The notes below the pieces were generated by a model, which worked only from the letters and a program-made list of their open reading frames with translations, was not told where the DNA came from and made no database searches. From Paulinella micropora (taxonomy: Eukaryota > Cercozoa > Imbricatea > Euglyphida > Paulinellidae): a DNA stretch of 22,500 nt. Below, piece after piece: positions 16,237-22,500 of the stretch. The stretch's first letter is position 1, and every line of letters starts with the position of its first letter. The stretch covers positions 27,501 to 50,000 of the forward strand of contig WBZZ01002100.1 of assembly GCA_019918135.1 (NCBI GenBank), in the 5' to 3' direction. Position numbers and translations under genes: made by a program.

Positions 16237-16290
16237 GCGGAGATTTCACCTCCGCACCTCCAAGTTTTGTGAAACTTTTTCAAAAGTTTC
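16237..16290. promoter_or_regulatory. Double-hairpin element between divergent genes
   Basis: GCGGAG/CTCCGC (16237-16255) and GAAACTTTT-TC-AAAAGTTTC (16271-16290), nearly identical in order and spacing to 12740-12794. Its edges are 2 bases from the minus-strand ATG at 16234 and 20 bases from the plus-strand ATG at 16311, with an ATAATATATT TATA-like run in the latter gap. It may serve both genes. Confidence 0.65.
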
Positions 16291-16310
16291 TATATTGTGT
16301 ATAATATATT

Positions 16311-16559
16311 ATGTTATTAATATTATTATTTGTGTGCTCTGTGTTAGGAAGGACCGCCTGCGACTTTTATAGCAGAGTAAATCAAACAAAGCAAGATGCG
16401 TGTGTATGGTGTATTCAAAAAGGAATAGAATCAAAATTTAAATGCTCTTATAAACCTATGAGTGATTGGTGTGTTAGTTTTGATGAAGCTATACCTTTAA
16501 TATGTTCAAGTGATGCTTCTTGGTATAAAATACATTTGTATGAATGCTCATTTCTTTGA
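16311..16559 (+). CDS. Small secreted Cys-rich protein
   Basis: An intact frame of 82 residues on the strand opposite to its neighbours. The N-terminus (MLLILLFVCSVLGRTA) is a clear signal peptide. The mature part has Cys at 17, 31, 34, 45, 54, 65 and 79, including a CVWC motif, loosely like the C-x2-C/WC spacing of PSI-type disulfide modules. A secreted or membrane-exposed virion or host-interaction peptide is possible. It overlaps the 3' end of the convergent membrane-protein gene by 12 bases. The ATG is preceded by ATATTGTGTATAATATATT, a good TATA-type region. The family is not recognised. Confidence 0.5.
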   Translation: MLLILLFVCSVLGRTACDFYSRVNQTKQDACVWCIQKGIESKFKCSYKPMSDWCVSFDEAIPLICSSDASWYKIHLYECSFL

Positions 16560-16895
16560 GCTAGAAGGCGATGGAAGGCATATTCCAATCAATAGTGTTA
16601 AAATACCTACATAAGTGTTAGCAACCTCGCACGGTAAGTTCTTTTCAGACAACCTCACGATACAAAGGGTTATAATAGCGATAATGATACCCATTTGAAA
16701 CAGATACTTAATAAGTCGGCTGTCAGTCGGTCTGTTTTTTATAGAACAACAATTCCAGTTATCTTCCAGTTCGTGCTCTACTTTTTTTTCTTCATTCTTC
16801 AATGAAATATCCAAAACACGATTTTTTAATTCTGGTGTTAGTTCGCCATCTGCCATATCAATGAGTGGAGGTGGAGGGTGTAATCTAGGGTGCAT
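16548..16895 (-). CDS. Small two-TM membrane protein
   Basis: An intact frame of up to 115 residues. A second ATG at 16854-16856 (MADGELTPELKNRV) is an attractive start and would remove a proline-rich N-terminus. A soluble N-terminal part with WNCCSIKNRPTDSRLIKYL precedes two hydrophobic segments (MGIIIAIITLCIV and YVGILTLLIGICL) and a short PSPSSSKK tail. Small membrane proteins of this kind are common in polinton-like elements and are thought to sit in an internal or host membrane; the role here is not known. It follows the fibre gene on the same strand after a 29-base gap. Confidence 0.6.
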   Translation of the reverse strand: MHPRLHPPPPLIDMADGELTPELKNRVLDISLKNEEKKVEHELEDNWNCCSIKNRPTDSRLIKYLFQMGIIIAIITLCIVRLSEKNLPCEVANTYVGILTLLIGICLPSPSSSKK

Positions 16896-16924
16896 TGTAA
16901 TTACGGATTCTGCTAATTGGTTTT

Positions 16925-19900
16925 TTAATCTGCTATATCATTAGTCAGATTATTATTTTGCTTTTCTAAATTAATCACCTTTTGTGATAATTGTTGAACC
17001 GCTTTAATTAATGGGGCGATAAACTCGGAATAACCTATACCATAACCGACATCACCACTATCAACACATTTAACATCTTTTGGATTAACACTCACACCTT
17101 TCAATTCGCATTCTTTTCTTTGCTTTGGACACGGAACCATAATTGTTTCTTTTATAAAACCGCCAAAATCTAGCATATTCATTTCTGTTAATACGATTTC
17201 TAATTCCTGTGCTATCAAACCCGTTCTTTGTTTCTTGTTGTCATCAATCATACGATAGCAGACTGGATTTAACTTATTAATAAAATCTAAGCCTAAACAC
17301 TCTTTTATATCTTCTTTTTTTCTCCTGTCTGAATATTGAATTGGATTAGACAATACCCATAATTGACCATCGCTTGCTTTCAAAGACATTAAAGCAGTAT
17401 TTGAACTATTCTCCCATATGAACCCACTCGTTGAAGAATTATTCACTCTAAATCTAATAGCATAAGAAGTTAATCCTCCGCCTACTCCTCCTGCTGGTGC
17501 TGTTCCTCCACTTAATGATTTATTTGCTTCAGACTGAGACATTAAATCCCCCATGCTGAATCAGCAGTATCCCATACAAATATTCCTCTCGCATTCGTCC
17601 CGTCTGTTTGTCCTTGAATTCCTATTTTCGCTCCATTAGTAGTTGTGGTCGTTAGCAACCCAGAATATGTAATCCCCGCACTAGCCGTTATTAACCCTTT
17701 CGTCCATAAAGTCCCGTTTGCCCCATTCAATGACAGTAACAATTGCTCATTAGAATTTTCCCACACAAAACATCTGTTGAAGCAAAACCAGACCTAAATC
17801 TTATAGCAAAGCCTGAAATATCGTTGCCTGCAGCCGCAGACCCTCCAGATAGACCTTTACCTGCCCCTGGCTGAGCCATATAAATCCCCCATCCTGCGTT
17901 GTCTGTATCCCACAGAAATATACACTGTCCAGTTCCTCCATCTACTTTATTTTGAATAGATAACTTGCAACCGCCATCTGCTCTTAATAATCCGCTCGCC
18001 GTTAATGTAGTTGTAGTTATTCCTGCGGTTGAAGTAACTGTTGTTTCTGTTATTGTTCCACCATTTGTTATGTTGTTTGAATTCATATCCAAAGCACCAT
18101 AAAACCGCATACAGCGAGCATTGTTAAAACGGACAATGTCAGACGAAGCACTTTTATTATCCAAAAGTTTTGAAATATAAAGACCTGCTCCTTTTACATC
18201 AAATGCTACATTCGTGAATACATAACCTCTTTGGTTCGCGGTTCCACTTGTAGCAGTATTTAGAGTAAATAAGAAATATTGATAATCACCTGATGTCTGT
18301 GAAAAGAATATATCTCCCCCATTTTGGTTTAATATCCTTGCCCCATTATATGTTATAGTTCCACCATTAATGATAACTTGATTATTAAAATCAGCCGTTT
18401 GTATTAAAGTTAGATATTTTATCACAGTGCTCGTCCCGTTGAATGTTTTAATTCCTGTTATTGTTTGGTCTCCTGTTAGTTTCACACAATTGCCATCCAG
18501 ATGTTGCCTATTTACCGCTTCATTTGCATTTTGTGGTGCTCCAAGATTAACAATCCGACTACTCTTACAATCTAATCCAGTAGCATTAAACCACGAAACA
18601 ATCGTCCCATCAATAATAAAACTTATTTTTTTCGCAGAAATTTCAAAGTTGTAATATGTTGCAGTTTTCATATCCAAACTAGCATTTGACCCGATATTAC
18701 TGGTAGAATTGAAAACAATGAATGTTCCCTTTGTTGTTGAATTTATTGAATTTCCAGTAATTTCAACACCACTGCTGTATGTCTTAATTCCTGCTATGGT
18801 TTGGTTTCCTGTTAGTTTCACATTTTGCCCGTCTTTTGTATCAACATAACTTTTATTTGCTCCATCTGTTGAAGCGAAAGGGTCGGCTAAGTTTGTTATT
18901 TTGTTGTTATTCAAACTTAATGTTGTTCCAGTTGCAGTTATAATTAAAGTATTACCTGAATATAACTCTACATACGAACCAGTTATTTGTATCGGATATC
19001 AAGTCGCTGTTGCTTTTTTTGTGCTGCAATCATTCCTATTTTTGTATCAAAGGCGATGCCGATGCCGTCAAAAGTAGTAGGATTGGATGAACCACTTACT
19101 TCTAAAGTTGATGTAAATTTTTGATTTCCTGCTATGGTTTGGTCTCCTGTTAGTTTAACCACCGAAGTATCAAGAACTGAAACATCCACACCATCAACAA
19201 GATTAACATTTGTTATGCTGTCATATCAAGACCAGCACTCGCATTTATTATACTGCTAAATGTTTTAATTCCTGCTATGGTTTGGTCTCCTGTTATTTTA
19301 ACCACCGAACCATCAACTGCAAGAGTGGTGAGATTAATTCCATTATATGTAGAAGCCCCAGAAATAGCATAACCACCCATATTTAGTCCTCCCGTTATAC
19401 TAGCAGTGCAGTCTAATCTAAGAAAGGGTGGTGTGGTGTTTCTCCATTGCCCCGTGCTATAAATGAGTAATTGATTATCTGCGGGGAAGCCTGTTATCGT
19501 CACATCGCTGTGGCTATCTATACTTCCAGCTGCTGAAACTTTATCATTATTATCATTATGCTCAAATATCCATTCATCAACATCTTTGGTATTTAGTAAA
19601 TTAACATTTATAATGTTTTGGTTGTTCATATTTAGTGCCTCCGTCATACTGGCTGTGCCGTCTAATCTAAGAAAAGGAGAAGTCGTATTTCTCCATTGAC
19701 CTGTGTTGTATATTAGCAGTTGATTATCAGCTGGTGTGCCTGTAATTAACACATCGCTGTGTGTATTAATCGAACCATCCGCTGACACTTTATCATTATT
19801 CGCCTCGTGCTCTGTTATCCAAGTATCAACATCTTTGGTATTTAGTAAATTAACTCCCGTTATATTCAAATTTCCTCCCATACTAATATTACCGAATTCA

Positions 19901-20415
19901 TCAACATTTATCGGAAATGATTTATTTACCCAGTTTATTGAATTATATGTGAGATGACTATTAGTGGCTATTGGTGCGGTTATGACTACATCAGAAAGTG
20001 TGTCAATTGAACCGAGGGCGGTATTCTTCCATTTACCATCTACATCATTATATGTTAAGTATTGACCGACCACTGGTGCGGATATGTTTGTGTCTATCAA
20101 ATTATAAAGGCTGGTTTGGTGCGGATTACTTGTATTAGAGCGGTGTTGAGTTGAGGCTTTAACCTCGTCGTTGTCCCTTACTCGTTGCTCTGTGTATTAT
20201 AAATTTTTTCCTTCTTTAAAGTCTGATGTTGATTTGGTAGATAATCTCGCATCGAATCGACCGTCAGTGTAATAAAGATTTACGGGGTCAGCATCTTCTG
20301 GCACCCTATCTGTGCTTAAGCCAATAATATTAGTATTTGTTAAGTCTAAATTTTTTATATCTAGACTATCAACAGCCAACTCATTAAGGCCTAAGAGCGA
20401 TTTATATTGTGACAT
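16925..20415 (-). pseudogene. Phage-like fibre protein with Peptidase_S74 chaperone, frameshifted
   Basis: Six consecutive minus-strand frames form one ~1165-codon gene. The N-terminus (MSQYKSLLGLNELAVDSL) leads into phage-fibre sequence: VNLYYTDGRFDARLS, then repeated KLTGDQTIAGIKTF-type units and 'LLIYNTGQWRNTT' repeats. The C-terminus has the intramolecular chaperone of endosialidase-type fibres: SDRRKKEDIKE (Ser near 17332) and TGLIAQELE; such domains trimerise the fibre and then cleave themselves off at that Ser. Lesions are an in-frame TAA (20197-20199), an in-frame TGA (18999-19001), and one base missing near 19215, in T7 19014-19020, in A4 17767-17770 and near 17562; adding four bases restores a multiple of three. 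The likely role is host attachment. Its repeats and chaperone resemble tailed-phage fibres, suggesting gene transfer. Confidence 0.85.
19381..19860 (-). repeat. Tandem ~250-bp repeat within the fibre gene
   Basis: Two adjacent diverged units (about 19381-19618 and 19640-19858) share blocks such as ATCTTTGGTATTTAGTAAAT, GTCTAATCTAAGAAA and ACTTTATCATTATT. They encode duplicated modules (LLNTKDVD..., DKVSA, HSDV, ADNQLLIY, GQWRNTT). They show growth of the shaft by duplication. Confidence 0.8.
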
Positions 20416-20417
20416 CT

Positions 20418-20474
20418 GAACCTTTTAAAAAAGCTTCACCAAAACCTGTGGAGGTGCGGAGGCGGAGTCTCTGC
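20418..20474. promoter_or_regulatory. Double-hairpin element between fibre and charged-protein genes
   Basis: GAACCTTTTAAAAAAGCTTC followed by ACCAAAACC and TGGAGGTGCGGAGGCGGAGT then CTCTGC is the family member in plus orientation. It starts three bases from the fibre ATG (20415) and is followed by TATATATATTGG about 70 bases before the plus-strand ATG at 20544, so it may act for both genes. Confidence 0.6.
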
Positions 20475-20543
20475 TATATATATTGGATAATAATTAATCC
20501 GAATAAAAATTATTTTTGGTTAGATATACAACCGAAACAAACT

Positions 20544-21046
20544 ATGCCGAGAGGTAATAGAGAGATTGCCATAAAGAACCTTGAAAAGGCGACTGTAATG
20601 AAGAAACAGTATGCGAGGCAGAGAAAGATTGAGAGGGCTAAGGAATTACTTGCGGAGGAAGAGGCTAAGAATGTAAAAGAAATGACTGATGACGAAAAGA
20701 TAGACCACATTACTAAGAAGCAGTTGGCGAAAGATATGATTGATGGCGGGATGGTAAGAAAAGTGAGGAAAGCAGCGAAAGCGATAAAGAGGTTGAACAC
20801 GACTTTGTTGATATAGTTGTCCGACGTGTTGCTGGTATGAAATTAAAGACCAAACAGAAGAATGCGAAGAAAGTGGAAAAAAAGAAAGTGGAAGAAGAAA
20901 GCGAGGACAGCGAAAGCGAGGAAGAAGAACAGCCTAAGAAGGGTAAAGGTAAGAAATCTAACATATCAGTTAATGTTTATAATCAACAACCTGAGAAACC
21001 AAAAAAAGAAAAAAATGATACATCTAAAATTTTTCTTAAGTTTTGA
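20544..21046 (+). pseudogene. Charged hypothetical protein, one frameshift
   Basis: The ATG at 20544 begins MPRGNREIAIKNLEKATVMK and encodes a Lys/Arg/Glu-rich helical region, closing at 20816. One base is missing in the A4 run at 20759-20762; the -1 frame continues with an acidic segment (EESSESDKEVEHDFVDI), then a Lys/Glu/Ser-rich region and a tail that includes KSNISVNVYNQQPEKPKK, stopping at 21046. Adding one base gives exactly 168 codons. The basic N-terminal and acidic C-terminal halves suggest a DNA- or protein-binding disordered factor. No family is recognised. It precedes the integrase on the same strand after about 100 bases. Confidence 0.5.
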
Positions 21047-21064
21047 AACTTTTGAAAAAGTTTT
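21045..21064. promoter_or_regulatory. GAAACTTTT hairpin before the integrase
   Basis: GAAACTTTTGAAAAAGTTTT, the AT-rich half of the double-hairpin family without the GC-rich half. It overlaps the stop of the charged protein and lies ~85 bases before the integrase ATG, followed by AATATATAACTTTATG. Confidence 0.5.
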
Positions 21065-21147
21065 AATATATAACTTTATGCACGACTTATTATTTACTCT
21101 TTTATATATCGTGATAAACTACCTTCCTATTTTAGTCACATATAGCA

Positions 21148-22134
21148 ATGGACCATAAGCATATAGCCGCTAACTCACAACTGGAAGAAACTCCAGGCAA
21201 AAACGAAGAAGAACTTGAAAACAGAAAATTGAAGAGGCTTCTGAAATACACCATCAATCTAAGAACCCTTAAAAATGGAATACTATACTAGCTCCTGAGC
21301 CTGAACCATTAAGCCAAGTGTTTATTGACCTTATGGATATGTCTAAAATAGCTACTAAGAAAGGAAACAAAAACTACAATTTCGGTTTAGTAATGATTGA
21401 TGTTTATTCTCGTCGTGGTTGGATTGAACCGATCAAAAATAAAACAACTAGTGAAGTATTACAAGGATTAAAGAAAATGCCTAAACCTAAAAGGATTACG
21501 TCCGACAACGGCAGTGAATATAAAGGGCAAGTTGCCGAATACTTCAAAGAAAATGGAATTCAACATACAACTAACGAAGTTGGCGACCACCGAACTATGG
21601 GTATAGTAAATAGATTTATTAGAACAATAAGGAACGATTTAAATTTTATGTGGGAAGTTAATGATAATTTCATTTGGGTTCCTTACATTTATGAAATTGT
21701 TGATAATTATAATAATACATACCATAATACAATAAAAGCCACACCTATGGAAGTCTATGAGGGCAAAAAGAAAAACGATCAAGAAATATATAGAGCTGGT
21801 CTTATTAATAAATTTCCTAAGGGCTCAACAGTAAGAAAAGAACTAGAAAGAACTGTTTTTAGTAAAGGCGATGTTCAATACTCAAAGGCTATATATAAGG
21901 TTAAAGGGCGTAAAGGCTTCAAGTTAATTCTTTCAGATCACGAAATAGTCAGCCCTCAGCAATGATTAAAATCTAAGTTTGATAAACCTGTTGATGAAGA
22001 AGAACAGACTAATTCAAAAAAAAAAAACTCAGGAACGGAACACTCAAAGGTTATTAAATCGTGAAAGCATAAACCACAGTAATGTAAGAACTTCAAGCAG
22101 AATGAAAAAGAAAATTGAAAAATTAGACCTTTAA
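21148..22134 (+). pseudogene. Retrovirus-type (rve) integrase, broken
   Basis: The central frame holds an rve catalytic core: VFIDLMDMS (first Asp), ITSDNGSEY (second Asp) and MGIVNRFIRT, where the third acidic residue is expected; the protein reads Asn there (codon AAT, near 21609-21611), 34 residues after the second Asp. The C-terminal part continues with VYKVKGRKGFKLIL-type sequence. Upstream, an ATG at 21148 begins MDHKHIAANSQLEETPGKN, then one base is missing in A4 (21225-21228), and an in-frame TAA (21270-21272) follows. An in-frame TGA (21963-21965) and one extra base in the A12 run (22016-22027) separate the core from a tail ending KIEKLDL at 22134. The enzyme would insert the element into host DNA. 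These lesions make this copy inactive. It is convergent with and overlaps the right-hand finger gene. Confidence 0.85.
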
Positions 22135-22500
22135 TAACCGAATAAATTCAATCCTACTTTATCCATAATTGATTGATGTTTCTCAGTTCTTGTATGTCTT
22201 TTTAAGTGTGCATATGAAATCATAATACCACAGTCACACTCAACTCATTTTGATTTGTTTTCTTGTATTTTTAGCTTTTGTAAATTACTGTATAGTTTTG
22301 AGTTTTCTTTTCTGTATTGCTTTCTCTTTTCTTTATTTTTTTCCTCCCATTCTTTAAATTTTTTTGTTATTTTCTCTTTATGTTCTTGCTTATATTTTCT
22401 AAATCGTTCTCTGTTTTTTTCACGATATTGTTTGATTCGATCTTTGTTTGTTTCATAATATTGCTCGTGATATTTGGTATCTTCCCTCCACTGCTTAACA
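22131..22500 (-). pseudogene. Zinc-finger protein, partial, with in-frame TGA
   Basis: The minus strand from the window edge to TAA 22131-22133 reads a Lys/Glu-rich helical region (KQWREDTKYHEQYYE, KFKEWEEKNKEKRK) and then, after an in-frame TGA at 22245-22247, a finger CDCGIMISYAHLKRHTRTEKH with C-x-C-x11-H-x5-H spacing, as in the left-hand finger genes. The ending is MDKVGLNLFGY. The 5' end lies outside the window. The stop seems to be a point mutation between linker and finger. It would have been a regulator or accessory DNA-binding protein of the element. Confidence 0.6.

Noticed and set aside
16925..22247. Stop-codon reassignment to explain in-frame TAA and TGA
   Set aside because: Both TAA and TGA interrupt frames and both also end intact genes such as the lipase, DUF3820-like and small zinc-finger genes; frameshifts occur as well, so mutation or error is simpler.
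1..22500. Terminal inverted repeats of the element
   Set aside because: I compared the left flank, the 3600-3760 region and the right edge and saw no matching inverted ends; they may lie outside the window or be lost.

Overview
The window looks like eukaryotic nuclear DNA carrying an integrated, partly decayed Polinton/Maverick-type or polinton-like virus (PLV). Four things support this. It has a full adenovirus/Polinton-style gene set: protein-primed family B DNA polymerase, retrovirus-type integrase, adenain-like protease, packaging ATPase, and major and minor capsid genes. The genes are densely packed without visible introns. It is flanked by long (CA)n and (CAGA)n microsatellites. Spacers are AT-rich with TATA-like boxes. 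The host cannot be named from the sequence; a protist or alga is my best guess because similar elements are common there, but an invertebrate is not excluded.

Layout. Positions 1-2400 hold remnants of at least one older element: a broken minus-strand gene (116-735), the last ~50 codons of a second integrase (736-885), a broken minus-strand gene (1153-1656) and a heavily decayed charged reading frame (1931-2388), with strong palindromes between them. Positions 2400-3750 are non-coding: a 51-bp palindrome, (CAGA)n, a short direct repeat, a purine-rich tract and (CA)n. The main element starts near 3740. A plus-strand early-type block has three small zinc-finger genes sharing a TATA/GGACAC box, then the polymerase (5063-9124). 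The central block is a lipase (minus), a small DUF3820-like gene (plus), then a minus-strand late-type block: major capsid protein, penton-like minor capsid protein, adenain-like protease fused to a basic coiled-coil region, small basic protein, packaging ATPase and a small beta-rich protein. Next come a tiny plus-strand secreted Cys-rich gene, a minus-strand two-TM membrane protein and a ~3.5 kb phage-like fibre ending in a Peptidase_S74 chaperone. The right end has a charged protein, the integrase and a zinc-finger gene running off the edge.

The logic of the element is clear: polymerase for protein-primed replication, integrase for insertion, ATPase and protease for packaging and maturation, capsid proteins for the shell, fibre and lipase probably for attachment and entry, and finger/AP2-like proteins probably for regulation. 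Most long genes are broken: I count about 19 small indels and 5 in-frame stops in the main element, mostly one-base losses in A/T runs. The capsid genes, lipase and some small genes are intact. Either the provirus is decaying or the assembly has uncorrected homopolymer errors; the in-frame stops and a 4-base insertion favour at least some real decay.

The most unusual feature is two families of short hairpin repeats. One (GTAGGGGC-type) lies inside the coding frames of the polymerase, lipase and protease genes, in both orientations relative to the reading direction. The other (a GAAACTTTT/AAAAGTTTC hairpin, often with a GCGGAG/CTCCGC hairpin) sits at or next to several gene starts. No terminal inverted repeats were found, so the ends of the element are not defined. 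No tRNA, rRNA or CRISPR array was seen.
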